Assembly: GCF_023016085.1 (NCBI RefSeq) | Contig: NZ_JALKBF010000001.1 | Coordinates: 2,170,001 to 2,234,000, forward strand | DNA: 64,000 nucleotides | Reading direction: 5' to 3' | Source of the DNA: Aliiroseovarius sp. F47248L | Lineage (GTDB): Bacteria > Pseudomonadota > Alphaproteobacteria > Rhodobacterales > Rhodobacteraceae | Part shown: in pieces, positions 1-8,543 of the stretch | How the letters are laid out: every line of letters starts with the position of its first letter | How positions within the stretch are numbered: the stretch's first letter is position 1 | Program-made: the position numbers and the translations under genes | Notes under the pieces: model-generated | Told to the model about the DNA's origin: nothing | The model's database searches: none | Seen by the model: the letters and a program-made list of their open reading frames with translations, nothing else

Positions 1-201
1 GGGGCTCAAGGCACCTATATCGGGCGCGCCTACACCTATGGGCTGGGGGCGATGGGTGAAGAAGGTGTGACCAAAGCGCTTGAGGTGATCCACAAGGAAA
101 TGGACATCTCGATGGCGTTCTGCGGGCATACGGATATCAAAAATGTGGACCGATCCATACTGCGTATTCCCAAGGGTTTTGCAGGCGACTGGGAAGAATG
201 A
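1..201 (+). CDS. lldD: L-lactate dehydrogenase (FMN), C-terminal fragment
   Basis: The window opens inside this gene; only the last 66 codons and the TGA are present. The residues fit the C-terminus of FMN-dependent alpha-hydroxy acid dehydrogenases: GRAYTYGLGA (FMN-phosphate side of the TIM barrel) and a GHTDIKNVDRSIL tail typical of lactate dehydrogenase LldD. These enzymes oxidise L-lactate to pyruvate and pass electrons to the respiratory chain at the inner membrane. It converges on fliP with a 16-base gap, so it is not part of the flagellar operon. The exact substrate within the family cannot be fixed from the tail alone. Confidence 0.85.
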   Translation, partial: GAQGTYIGRAYTYGLGAMGEEGVTKALEVIHKEMDISMAFCGHTDIKNVDRSILRIPKGFAGDWEE

Positions 202-217
202 TCCTGAGGAGGGCGGT

Positions 218-976
218 TCAGAAATAACTTCTGACCAGCGCACCAGAGATCAGTGTCCAACCGTCAGCCACAACAAAAAATGCCAACTTGAACGGCAAAG
301 ACACGATGGCAGGCGGCACCATCATCATGCCCATCGACATCAGGATCGCAGCAACAACGAGATCTATGACAAGGAACGGCAGGAACACCAGAAACCCGAT
401 CTGGAAAGCCCGTTCGACTTCGGACAACAGAAAGGACGGCACCAGCAGGGACAAGGGTGCCTCATTGCCGACCGCAATATTAGCTGTTTGTTCCCGCAGA
501 GCAGCGAGATGTTTAAAAGTCTCGGGGTCGATGCGGGCGGCCATGAATACGCGGAAAGGCTCGATCGCCGCCATGAAGGCTGGCTCAAGCGCAAGCACAC
601 CATCTGAAAACGGCTTGCCGCCTTGTGTCCATGCCTCAATGAACACTGGCTCCATGATAAAATAGGTCAGAAACAGCGCGAGACTAACGATCAACATATT
701 CGGAGGTGACTGCTGCAATCCGATCGCCTGCCTCAGAATGGACAGGACTGTTACAATGAAAGGAAAGCACGTCACCATGATTGCAAGACCGGGCACAAGA
801 CTCAGCAGGGTGACAAGCACAAAAACCTGAATGGTCCGGGTCGCCAGCGAAGCTTCATCCCCAAGCGAAAGCGTGATGTCCTGCGCATAAGCAGAATCTA
901 CTGTGCCGATCAGAATCACGGCAATTGCAAGTGCTACCGCTTGATAGCGCATGATCTTCCCGCACCAGAAGCGCAT
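218..976 (-). CDS. fliP: Flagellar biosynthetic protein FliP
   Basis: FliP forms, with FliQ and FliR, the membrane core of the flagellar type III export gate. The 252-residue product has an N-terminal signal-like segment, then hydrophobic segments and the family hallmarks: FPFIVTVLSILRQAIGLQQSPPN after the first helix, and LLVPSFLLSEVERAFQIGFLVFLPFLVIDLVVA with MGMMMVPP near the C-terminus. The start at 976 overlaps the fliN stop as TAATG, which favours translational coupling; an internal ATG at 952 is an alternative. It is last in the leftward fliF-fliH-fliN-fliP set. Confidence 0.95.
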   Translation of the reverse strand: MRFWCGKIMRYQAVALAIAVILIGTVDSAYAQDITLSLGDEASLATRTIQVFVLVTLLSLVPGLAIMVTCFPFIVTVLSILRQAIGLQQSPPNMLIVSLALFLTYFIMEPVFIEAWTQGGKPFSDGVLALEPAFMAAIEPFRVFMAARIDPETFKHLAALREQTANIAVGNEAPLSLLVPSFLLSEVERAFQIGFLVFLPFLVIDLVVAAILMSMGMMMVPPAIVSLPFKLAFFVVADGWTLISGALVRSYF

Positions 977-1272
977 TATAGGCCAGATTTCAAGTCAGCG
1001 ACCTCAGTCAACCTGACCGCAAGACGTCCTTGGGGATCGCCTTCCAACTCCTCCAGTTCGCCGCGCGCGATCAGTTTGTCACCAACATACAACTCGACCG
1101 GATCTTCGATCCGTTTGTCCAGCGGCAGAACGGTGTTCTGTGTCAGTTGTAGCAGCTCTTTCACAGTGGGTCGCGCACGGCCGACCGAAATCGTGATTTC
1201 TATCGGGACTTGTACAAAGGGGTTTGCGGCACTGTCTGAGTTGGTAGATGTTTGGGTGTCAGCCATGTTCAA
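976..1272 (-). CDS. fliN: Flagellar motor switch protein FliN
   Basis: FliN is a component of the cytoplasmic C-ring that sets rotation direction and helps dock export substrates. The 98-residue product has a short polar N-terminus followed by one SpoA/FliN-FliM C-terminal domain: VPIEITISVGRARPTVKELLQL, then VLPLDKRIEDPVELYVGDKLIARGEL and a closing RLTEV segment. Start choice is open between 1272 and an ATG two codons in (1266). It overlaps fliH upstream and fliP downstream. No FliM or FliG gene lies in the window. Confidence 0.93.
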   Translation of the reverse strand: MNMADTQTSTNSDSAANPFVQVPIEITISVGRARPTVKELLQLTQNTVLPLDKRIEDPVELYVGDKLIARGELEELEGDPQGRLAVRLTEVADLKSGL

Positions 1273-1867
1273 AAGCCTTCTCGTTTATTTCATACAGCGC
1301 CGTTACCGCGCTCTTAATCCGTGCCAACGCCGATGACAGGTCGATGCAGCGTTCAGATGATGATGATCGAAGAAACACCTGACCGTCCGGCAGCGTGTCA
1401 TCTTCAAACACCTGCAACGGCGTCTCATTAACGCGATCCATCAAGTGGTCGAGAACTTGCCGACTGCCAGAGGACACGCGCACTTCAATCGGCGTGTCGG
1501 CGGCTTGTTCAGCCAGCGGCATGATTTCGTCATTAATGACCTGGCTTAGCGCATCGCGCATGACTTCGGGCAGCAGTGTATCGACAATTGTGCGCAGTAA
1601 GGGTTCCAATGATCCAAGAACGTGGCTTCGCGCTTCGTGGAAAGTGAAACCAAGATCCACAAGGTTGCGGGCAAACTCAGCCTCAATGCGGTCTTTGTCA
1701 CCATCGGCTTCGTTCAGAGCATCGTCCCAACCAGCGCTGTACCCTGCTTCGTATGCGGTTAGTCGAACTTTTTCGAGCTCTGCGTCAGCGCCAGAACGAA
1801 TTCCTGAATTCGAAACAGACAAGTCAGATTGCTCAAAATCTTCCAAAGCCAGGGGTTTACTCATCAC
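1259..1867 (-). CDS. fliH: FliH-like flagellar export regulator
   Basis: A 202-residue acidic protein between fliF and fliN. It has a variable N-terminus, a central AYEAGYSAGWDDALNEA segment resembling the GxxxG-rich region of FliH, and a C-terminal part (about residues 85-200) resembling the FliH/HrpE domain. FliH binds and restrains the export ATPase FliI and links it to the C-ring. It overlaps the fliF stop by four bases (ATGA) and the fliN start by fourteen. FliH sequences are very divergent, so the call rests on position plus the GxxxG-like region. FliI itself is not in the window. Confidence 0.75.
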   Translation of the reverse strand: MMSKPLALEDFEQSDLSVSNSGIRSGADAELEKVRLTAYEAGYSAGWDDALNEADGDKDRIEAEFARNLVDLGFTFHEARSHVLGSLEPLLRTIVDTLLPEVMRDALSQVINDEIMPLAEQAADTPIEVRVSSGSRQVLDHLMDRVNETPLQVFEDDTLPDGQVFLRSSSSERCIDLSSALARIKSAVTALYEINEKAFEHG

Positions 1868-3480
1868 GCAAGCTCTTCATCTTCTTCCATCCAACCACGC
1901 AGGATTTCAACGGTATCCGACTGCCGCTCAGCGATCAGATTACGCAGCCGCTCCACCGGGTCTGGGTCAGCAATCTCTGACAGGTCTGTGTCAACGACCT
2001 CGCCGCTTGAAAGTGTTTTGACCACGGCGGGAAGGCTGGACGCATCGGCTGAACTTGCCTGCGCCGAAGGCGGGGGTGTTATTGCCACCGACGAAGACTG
2101 AAGTGATGGGTCAGGTCTCTCGGCCGCAACTTCTTCGGGACGAGCGGAAAAAATGGGCCGCAGTACGAACAATCCAAGTATCAAGGCGACAACCGCAAGA
2201 ACAATAATCTTAACCAGAGACGTCACATCGATGGCCAAGCCGGAAAGTACTCCGCCGGCAGGCGCGCTGCCCAGCGCTGGCACAGGTTCGAACTCCAACG
2301 ACTTGATGGTGATTAGATCGCCGCGCGCTTCGTCGAAACCGATCGCGCCTGCTACTAATTCGCGCAGGCTTGCGATTTCTTCGGCGCTGCGAGAGGTCCA
2401 GACCTCGTTGCCTGCATCGTCTGACGTTCTTATCCCGTCGATCAGAACGGCCACCGTCAGCCGCTTGATTGCGCCGGGTGTGGTCACCACTTCCCGGGTG
2501 GTTTCCGACACTTCGTAGTTGATCCGCTCTCGTGTCTCGGAGGTGTTCGACGAGGAGTTGCCCCCACTTGCCGCATCCCCATTTGGCAGGTTCGATGCCA
2601 CTGTGACGCCCGCACCCTCGTTGTCTTTAGCAGAATTCGACGTCTCAAGCGTGTCGGTGGACACGGCGACGCGGGTTTCAGGATCAAATCGGCGTTCCCT
2701 CAGGCTTTCGTGTTCAGTCGCTGTTTCCAGGTTAAGCTCAACTACGGCGTTTCCAAACCCGACGCGTGCTTCTAACAGACGTTCCACATTCTGCTTTAGG
2801 GTCAGCGCGCGATCAGAGGTAAGGCTGGAAATATCCGATCGTTCATCTCCAACCGCGATCAATCCGCCGCGGCTGTCGATGATCGACACGCGTTCCGGCA
2901 GCAACCCCGGCACTGCCGAAGCTACAAGGAACTTAAGTGCTTTTGCCTGCGCTCCCGGCAATGCGCCGCTAGCCGTGGTCACTGTTACCGAGGCCGATGG
3001 CTCGTTACGTTGACGAAACATTTGAGTCGAGGTGTTTGCAATGTGAACCCGAGCGTTTTGAATCAACGGGCTGGCCACAATGGTGCGCGCCAACTCTCCT
3101 TCTTTTGCACGCCAATATGCGGCATCGAACATCTGCGACGTGGTGCCAAACCCGCTCAGACCATCCAGCAGCTCATACCCTTTGCCGCCATTTGCAGGCA
3201 GCCCTTCACTGGCCAAAGTCATCCGCAGACTATCACGCTGGGACGTGTCGACAAAGATCGACCCGCCGCGAATCTCATAGACTACACCTCGCGCCTCAAG
3301 CGCTTTGACGACATCTCCTGCTGCGCCACTTTCCAAGCCCGCATAAAGCAGTGTCAGCTGACTGGTCGTCGCCATTCTGGACAGGCCAATCACCGCGATG
3401 AACATCGCGAGGGTCGCCGCCAACACGATGATGCGTTTCCGCATATCCAAACTGGTCCATATCGAGGTGATCTGCTGCAA
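1864..3480 (-). CDS. fliF: Flagellar MS-ring protein FliF
   Basis: FliF builds the MS ring in the inner membrane, the base on which the rotor and export gate assemble. The 538-residue product has a TM helix near residues 15-35, the YscJ/FliF periplasmic ring domains (LTLLYAGLESGAAGDVVKALEARGV, then the ARVHIAN segment), a low-complexity Ser/Asn stretch, the FliF C-terminal domain (NYEVSETTREVV), a second TM helix near 430-450 and an acidic cytoplasmic tail ending EEDEELA that would contact FliG. It heads the leftward operon, diverging from fliL across a 128-base region with a CtrA-like box. Confidence 0.97.
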   Translation of the reverse strand: MQQITSIWTSLDMRKRIIVLAATLAMFIAVIGLSRMATTSQLTLLYAGLESGAAGDVVKALEARGVVYEIRGGSIFVDTSQRDSLRMTLASEGLPANGGKGYELLDGLSGFGTTSQMFDAAYWRAKEGELARTIVASPLIQNARVHIANTSTQMFRQRNEPSASVTVTTASGALPGAQAKALKFLVASAVPGLLPERVSIIDSRGGLIAVGDERSDISSLTSDRALTLKQNVERLLEARVGFGNAVVELNLETATEHESLRERRFDPETRVAVSTDTLETSNSAKDNEGAGVTVASNLPNGDAASGGNSSSNTSETRERINYEVSETTREVVTTPGAIKRLTVAVLIDGIRTSDDAGNEVWTSRSAEEIASLRELVAGAIGFDEARGDLITIKSLEFEPVPALGSAPAGGVLSGLAIDVTSLVKIIVLAVVALILGLFVLRPIFSARPEEVAAERPDPSLQSSSVAITPPPSAQASSADASSLPAVVKTLSSGEVVDTDLSEIADPDPVERLRNLIAERQSDTVEILRGWMEEDEELA

Positions 3481-3546
3481 GACGCAACTCCTTTAACCGA
3501 GCGGGCTTCTGCCCCCGTCACATTCCGCAGTTTTCGCTGATCGCCC

Positions 3547-3561
3547 TTAACAATTGGTTAG
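3547..3561. promoter_or_regulatory. Candidate CtrA-binding box between fliF and fliL
   Basis: TTAA at 3547-3550, seven bases, then TTAG at 3558-3561 gives TTAA-N7-TTAG, one mismatch from the CtrA consensus TTAA-N7-TTAA; the reverse strand reads CTAA-N7-TTAA. It lies midway between the divergent fliF (start 3480) and fliL (start 3609) genes, where a master regulator could act on both operons. CtrA controls flagellar genes in many alphaproteobacteria, including roseobacters. Binding is inferred. Confidence 0.5.
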
Positions 3562-3608
3562 TGGGCGACAGCTTATAACGAATCGAACAGATTTCTTTGG
3601 ATAGCCAC

Positions 3609-4106
3609 ATGACCGACACCGCCCTGACAGCCGACATCGCAGATGCACCTACAAACAAGAAATCCCGGAAGGGATTCTTGATTGGAATAATTCTGTCGGT
3701 CGTCTTAGGCGGGGGAAGCTTTTTTGCCACCTATTCAGGGATGCTGGGCGGTCATGGAACAGAAAAAGATACCCCTGATCATGCCGAACCTATTGTCGAT
3801 CTTCCCTCTGTGGCCTTTGTCGAGCTGGACCCGTTGGTCATATCACTCGGCAGCTCAAGCAAAAGTCGTCACCTTCGGTTTCGTGGATCGCTTGAAGTTG
3901 TACCGGGACATGAAACGGATGTCGGTCATCTGTTGCCCCGCGTCATCGACTTGCTCAATGCCTATCTTCGCGCAGTTGACGTAACAGTGTTGGAAGACCC
4001 GGCAGCCTTGATCGAACTGCGCGCACAAATGTTGCGGCGCGTGCAACTGGTCACTGGTGAGGGTCGCGTGCGTGACCTTTTGATTCTTGAATTCGTCCTC
4101 AATTGA
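3609..4106 (+). CDS. fliL: Flagellar basal body-associated protein FliL
   Basis: FliL is a single-pass inner-membrane protein that surrounds the stator units and supports motor torque. The product (165 residues from the ATG at 3609; a TTG four codons upstream is less likely) has a polar N-terminus, a TM helix near residues 20-42 (GFLIGIILSVVLGGGSFF), and a periplasmic domain with FVELDPLVISL and the conserved C-terminal RVQLVTGEGRVRDLLILEFVLN. It heads the rightward flagellar/motility genes and diverges from fliF. Confidence 0.93.
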   Translation: MTDTALTADIADAPTNKKSRKGFLIGIILSVVLGGGSFFATYSGMLGGHGTEKDTPDHAEPIVDLPSVAFVELDPLVISLGSSSKSRHLRFRGSLEVVPGHETDVGHLLPRVIDLLNAYLRAVDVTVLEDPAALIELRAQMLRRVQLVTGEGRVRDLLILEFVLN

Positions 4107-4121
4107 TAGGGAGGCATGTGC

Positions 4122-4541
4122 ATGGACATTCTGGCTGATATCATGCTGGGCATCGGCGCGATTGGTGCCGCCATTTACTGCATGGTTTTGTCGCGGCGAT
4201 TGCGTCGCTTTAACAACCTGCAGAATGGTATGGGTGGCGCGGTGGCAGTGCTGTCGGCCCAGGTTGATGATATGACCACGATGCTGAATAGCGCCCGAGA
4301 CGCTGCTGGTGAAAGCGCCGATATTTTGACCAATCTAACGGAACGAGCCGAAGCTTCGGCACAAAAGCTGGAACTGATGATGGCGAGTCTTCACGATTTA
4401 CCTGACAGCACACAAGGACAAACACAAGGCACACATCAGCCCGAGGTTCGTCAAACGCCATCCCCACCGCAAAGCACGAGCCAAGATGCCCCTACCCCGC
4501 CCGTCTTCGTGAGCCATCGCATGATGAAAGCGGCAGAATAA
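4122..4541 (+). CDS. DUF6468/PflI-like membrane protein
   Basis: About 139 residues with one N-terminal TM helix (LGIGAIGAAIYCMVLSRRL), then RFNNLQNGMGGAVAVLSAQVDDM, a coiled-coil-like stretch to about residue 90 and a Pro/Thr/Gln-rich tail. This matches my recollection of DUF6468, the family that includes the Caulobacter flagellar positioning protein PflI, also encoded next to fliL. The ATG at 4122 is chosen because the GGGAGG at 4109-4114 sits correctly for it and too close to the ATG at 4116. Its stop overlaps the motE start as TAATG. A role in stator or flagellum placement is inferred. Confidence 0.6.
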   Translation: MDILADIMLGIGAIGAAIYCMVLSRRLRRFNNLQNGMGGAVAVLSAQVDDMTTMLNSARDAAGESADILTNLTERAEASAQKLELMMASLHDLPDSTQGQTQGTHQPEVRQTPSPPQSTSQDAPTPPVFVSHRMMKAAE

Positions 4542-5146
4542 TGCAGACACAGTCGAGACGAAGAAATTTGCGTCGTCGTGGTATCAGTAGACATGTACTG
4601 GTTACGCTGGCTCTGCTACTTGCGACCTCTGGGCTGGTTCGGTTGGGCGGGTTTGGCATGGCAATCGCAGATGACGTAAACGACCTGCTACGCGGCACGT
4701 CGGCCAGCCAGGGAGACCCGGCCAACTGCACCTCAGAAGCGGATATCGAGACCGTTCTGGCAGCGCTTCAAACCCGCGAACAAAACCTCATTGAGAATGA
4801 GACCGCTGTGGAAAAACGACTAAAGATTCTGTCGGAAGCCAAAACCGCATTAGAGGAAAAACTAAAGGCTCTGGTGGCCGCTGAAAACGCTCTTGCCGCC
4901 ACGATGGCCGCAACCAAGACTGCGGCATCCGACGACCTTGCCCGCCTGACTACGCTTTACGAAAATATGAAACCCAAACAAGCAATACCTTTATTCGAAG
5001 CTATGGATCCGGAATTTGCCGTCGGCTTTCTGTCCCGAATGAAACCAGCCATCGCCGCGCAAATCATGGCGGGAATCGATCCACAATCTGCATACGCCAT
5101 CAGCGTGGTATTTGCAGGCCGCAACTCAGATGCCCCAACAAACTAG
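4541..5146 (+). CDS. MotE-type periplasmic motility protein
   Basis: 201 residues with an Arg-rich N-terminus, a hydrophobic signal/anchor near residues 18-42, a long coiled coil (about 75-130, rich in Glu, Lys, Ala) and a C-terminal MgtE-N/FliG-like helical domain (LYENMKPKQAIPLFEAMDPEFAVGFLSRMKPAIAAQIMAG). This is the arrangement of proteins annotated MotE in alphaproteobacteria; in Sinorhizobium MotE is described as a periplasmic chaperone for MotC. It lies between the pflI-like gene and motA. No classic MotC gene is seen, but the large exported protein after motA may fill that place. Confidence 0.75.
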   Translation: MQTQSRRRNLRRRGISRHVLVTLALLLATSGLVRLGGFGMAIADDVNDLLRGTSASQGDPANCTSEADIETVLAALQTREQNLIENETAVEKRLKILSEAKTALEEKLKALVAAENALAATMAATKTAASDDLARLTTLYENMKPKQAIPLFEAMDPEFAVGFLSRMKPAIAAQIMAGIDPQSAYAISVVFAGRNSDAPTN

Positions 5147-5221
5147 GGTGAGTCGAGGATTTGTTAATCCATATCTGCGATGAAAACATGACCGCAAAGT
5201 AACCAGTTCAGGAGACAGAAG

Positions 5222-6088
5222 ATGATCGGTTTTGTTGGTATCGCATTGATCTTCGTAATGGTGTTCGGTGGCTACCTGGCCGCTGGTGGTAAAATGGGGA
5301 TCATTCTCAAATCGCTGCCGTTCGAATTCACTATGATCGGAGGTGCTGCTGCCGGTGCGTTTGTGATCTCAAATGATATGGCAGCGATCAAGCACACGAT
5401 GAAAGACATTGGAAAGGTATTTAAAGGTCCAAGATGGCAGCCCGATGATTACCGCGATCTTTTGTGTCTCCTGTTTGAATTGATCCGACAAGCCCGGCAA
5501 AACGCCGTCGCCTTAGAAGAGCATGTCGAAAACCCGCATGACAGCCCTATCTTCGGACGCTACCCGAAAATCCTGGAAGATCGCGAGGCTGTGGAACTGA
5601 TTTGTGACACATTACGCTCGGCAACAATGAACTACGATGACCCTCATCAGGTAGAGGAAGTCCTCGAAAAGCGAATGGACGCCAATCTGCACCACGCGCT
5701 GCATTCCAGTCATGCGCTGCAAACGGTTGCGGATGGGTTGCCCGCCCTAGGCATTGTCGCAGCCGTTTTGGGGGTCATCAAGACGATGGGGTCGATTGAC
5801 CAGCCACCTGAAATCTTGGGAAAAATGATCGGCGGCGCACTGGTCGGAACGTTTCTAGGTGTGTTTTTGGCTTACGGGCTAGTCGGGCCGTTTTCTGCGA
5901 AGGTTAAAACCGTGGTCGAAGAGGACGCCCATTTCTATCAGTTGATCCGAGAAGTTCTGGTTGCCAACTTATACAATCATTCCGTCAATATTTGCATTGA
6001 GGTTGGTCGCCAAAACACACCAGGCCATCACCGGCCCAGCTTCAACGAACTTGAGGAGGCCTTGAAAGAGGTCAAACAGGTAGCGTGA
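5222..6088 (+). CDS. motA: Flagellar motor stator protein MotA
   Basis: MotA is the cytoplasm-facing stator subunit that couples ion flow through MotA/MotB to rotation. The 288-residue product shows the four-helix plan: TM1 at the N-terminus (MIGFVGIALIFVMVFGGYLAAGG), TM2 with FTMIGGAAAGAFVIS, a large cytoplasmic loop with charged residues, and TM3/TM4 around GLPALGIVAAVLGVIKTM and GKMIGGALVGTFLGVFLAYGLVGPF. A GGAGA ribosome site precedes the ATG. Its stop overlaps the next gene by four bases. No motB is present, so the partner must be encoded elsewhere. Confidence 0.97.
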   Translation: MIGFVGIALIFVMVFGGYLAAGGKMGIILKSLPFEFTMIGGAAAGAFVISNDMAAIKHTMKDIGKVFKGPRWQPDDYRDLLCLLFELIRQARQNAVALEEHVENPHDSPIFGRYPKILEDREAVELICDTLRSATMNYDDPHQVEEVLEKRMDANLHHALHSSHALQTVADGLPALGIVAAVLGVIKTMGSIDQPPEILGKMIGGALVGTFLGVFLAYGLVGPFSAKVKTVVEEDAHFYQLIREVLVANLYNHSVNICIEVGRQNTPGHHRPSFNELEEALKEVKQVA

Positions 6089-8259
6089 TGAGCCTGCGGA
6101 TCATACTGACCAGCCTGATGATCTGCTGGCCAACCTTACTGCCGGCCAAGGACATCACGGTCAAATCGGGTGAACACTCAGACTTTTCACGTTTGGTCGT
6201 GTACACAAACCTGTATGATAAACCCGTTTTGACCCGAACCGAGAACGGCTTTCAGATGACTACCGGATCTGATGGGGATCGGTTCGCAATCGCGGGCGTA
6301 TTCGACATGATCCCGCGCGATCGGATCTCCGATCTGAAATCTTCCAATGACGGCGTGCTGAACATAGTCCTCAACTGTTCTTGTGATGCGAAGACACAGA
6401 TTCTGCCAAACGGGCAGTTCGTCATTGATGTTTTCAATGCCACTGAACCACGCGAACCTTTTCCCTCGGGGCTTCGGCAATCCGACCCTGACATTCCGAA
6501 CAAAGACAACCGAACCAGTGCACTGGAAGCACGGCGCGGGCTTCCGATTGCCGGGACGCCCGACGCTAGTGACGCCGGGGAAAAATTCGTCGCGACCATT
6601 CAAGATGATGCAGTTGACCCCGCCCCACTTAACCCTGTCCGGACCAACAAGCTGCCACCAAACGAGAATGGCCTGCTGGAGCAGTTGGCACGGGCCGCAG
6701 CGCAAGGGCTTGTTGACGCGCCGTCGATCCTTGATACATCCGTTTCAGAGCATATGGAAACCACTCCCGACCCCGACGAACCGGCAGCGGAAATCGAAGG
6801 CCCGTCTCCCAATTCTGCATCTCCGACCGCCACAGACCACATTCGCATTCAAACCTCGGTCGATCGCGATCTGGGCCGACCGTCGGCGCCATCCGATACT
6901 CCCGAGACTGGCGCGACGTGCCATCCGCCCCAATCCTTTTCAATCGCCAACTGGGGCAAGGGGGATGGAGAGACACTTGACTTCGCAACATATCGAGCCA
7001 GCCTGACGACCGAAGTCGACAGGCTGAATCCTGATACTTTCCGATCTTTCGTGCAGCACCAGATCTTTCTGACCCTTGGTGCCGAGGCGCTATCTTACTT
7101 GAATAGTTTCCGAGGAATCCTGACAAACGACGAAGACCTGCAGCTAATGGCCGAGATCATCGAAACTGGCAGCGCGACAGGGTATGCGCGCATGACGCCA
7201 CATCTGGCATGCGATGGGCCGGTTGCGTTGTGGGCAGTGCTCTCACAACCTCGCCTGCCCCGCGACCACCCCATCAATACCGCTGCGGTGATCTCCGAAT
7301 TCTCTATCTTACCGCGGCACCTTCGCATCCATTTAGGACCAATGGTGATGCGTAAATTCTTAGCTATCGGCGACACAGATACGTCGATCGAGATCAACCG
7401 CATCAGCCAACGCGGCATCGAAACACTTAGCACCGAACATACTCTTGCAGATGCGCAACTGTTGTTGGAAACTGAATCCAGCTCAAAAGGCCGCGACCAG
7501 CTAATCGAAATCGTCGACCGAGATGACCACAATGCGGTGGATGCGATTCTGCTACTGATTGAAAATCACATCGCAATGCGCACAGGCATTCCTGACCGAA
7601 CATTGGAGCTTCTCGGTTCACTGGCGCATGAACACAAAGCTTCTAAGAGAGGTGCTGATCTAGCGATTGCGGAGGTCCGCGGGTTGATCCATGCCACGCG
7701 TTTCGCAGACGCCAGGGCAAAATTGCACAAGTTTGAACACTTCCCTGACCAAGAGAATGACAGCCACCTTCAAATCTTGAACGAGTTCGGCATGGCACTG
7801 AGTAAATCTGGTTCAGATGGCACATTTCTTCGAAACACCATCGACCAACCCATCTGGGCGGATGCTGAAGAAAAAACACGGATAGCAATCGCGGATCGGT
7901 TGCTTCGCCTAGGCTTTGCATCTGCGGCAAAAGAAATATTGATCAACCAACCCTTCCCGCCAGGACGTGAATCCCGAGTTCTGATCGCCAGAGCTGCCAT
8001 ATTAGAAGGGAAGGCAAACGTCGCGCTCGGCTATCTGAGTGGGCTGAATGACGCCGAGTCGCAAAAAATGCGTGATACTTTTCTGCCTGCAACCGATCAG
8101 ATGACCATATCTACGGTTTCGACAGGGTTTCGGCCGAACAACATTGCGAGCGAACCAGCGACCGAAATCTCGCTTGAAGCCGTTGGACGAATGATTGACG
8201 ACAGCAAGGCGATCCGCGCGCGCGTAGAGGATGCCTTGCAAAACGAAAGGACACAATAA
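6085..8259 (+). CDS. Large exported protein of the mot locus, MotC-like role possible
   Basis: 724 residues, coupled to motA by an ATGA overlap. Residues 1-22 look like a signal peptide (LTSLMICWPTLLPA). A beta-rich domain follows (about 25-120) resembling AMIN-type fold sequences (FSRLVVYTNLYDKPVLTRTENG). Then comes a Pro/Asp-rich linker to about 275 and a C-terminal half of repeated helix pairs, as in TPR or Sel1-like proteins. I do not recognise a named family. Linkage to motE and motA suggests a periplasmic motor accessory or scaffold. Two Cys in a CSC pattern lie near residue 100. Confidence 0.7.
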   Translation: MMSLRIILTSLMICWPTLLPAKDITVKSGEHSDFSRLVVYTNLYDKPVLTRTENGFQMTTGSDGDRFAIAGVFDMIPRDRISDLKSSNDGVLNIVLNCSCDAKTQILPNGQFVIDVFNATEPREPFPSGLRQSDPDIPNKDNRTSALEARRGLPIAGTPDASDAGEKFVATIQDDAVDPAPLNPVRTNKLPPNENGLLEQLARAAAQGLVDAPSILDTSVSEHMETTPDPDEPAAEIEGPSPNSASPTATDHIRIQTSVDRDLGRPSAPSDTPETGATCHPPQSFSIANWGKGDGETLDFATYRASLTTEVDRLNPDTFRSFVQHQIFLTLGAEALSYLNSFRGILTNDEDLQLMAEIIETGSATGYARMTPHLACDGPVALWAVLSQPRLPRDHPINTAAVISEFSILPRHLRIHLGPMVMRKFLAIGDTDTSIEINRISQRGIETLSTEHTLADAQLLLETESSSKGRDQLIEIVDRDDHNAVDAILLLIENHIAMRTGIPDRTLELLGSLAHEHKASKRGADLAIAEVRGLIHATRFADARAKLHKFEHFPDQENDSHLQILNEFGMALSKSGSDGTFLRNTIDQPIWADAEEKTRIAIADRLLRLGFASAAKEILINQPFPPGRESRVLIARAAILEGKANVALGYLSGLNDAESQKMRDTFLPATDQMTISTVSTGFRPNNIASEPATEISLEAVGRMIDDSKAIRARVEDALQNERTQ

Positions 8260-8543
8260 ATTCAGCGATGGTTACCGCTTGTTAAGCATGGCTGAATAGT
8301 CTGGTCGACAGACAGAAGCAGGATCTGCGACCCGATGCCAAAACCTATTCAGCATGATACCCTCCACCGGCGGATCTGGCACGACACCACGGATGTCACA
8401 TCTGCGATCTGGGTGTACACAGATAGCTGTCTGATCAGATCGTGTGACTCGCGAAGCGGGCCGACTTACACGACCGAAACGAGTCTCGGCCCCATCGATC
8501 GACCTTTCCCCGTTAAGTTGGCGGTCATCGGGAAACGCCACCC
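8260..8543. other. 284-base gap before flhA with inverted repeat
   Basis: No convincing gene is seen between the mot-locus protein and flhA; a short frame at 8335-8550 has no recognisable features. The gap holds a separated inverted repeat, CTGAATAG at 8292-8299 and CTATTCAG at 8345-8352, each flanked by CATG. A TTAC-N6-TTAA sequence near 8275 resembles a CtrA box with the wrong spacing. This stretch probably holds the flhA promoter, but no -35/-10 or -24/-12 pair is clear. Confidence 0.4.

Noticed and set aside
8275..8288. CtrA-like TTAC-N6-TTAA upstream of flhA
   Set aside because: The spacer is six rather than seven bases and one half-site is imperfect.
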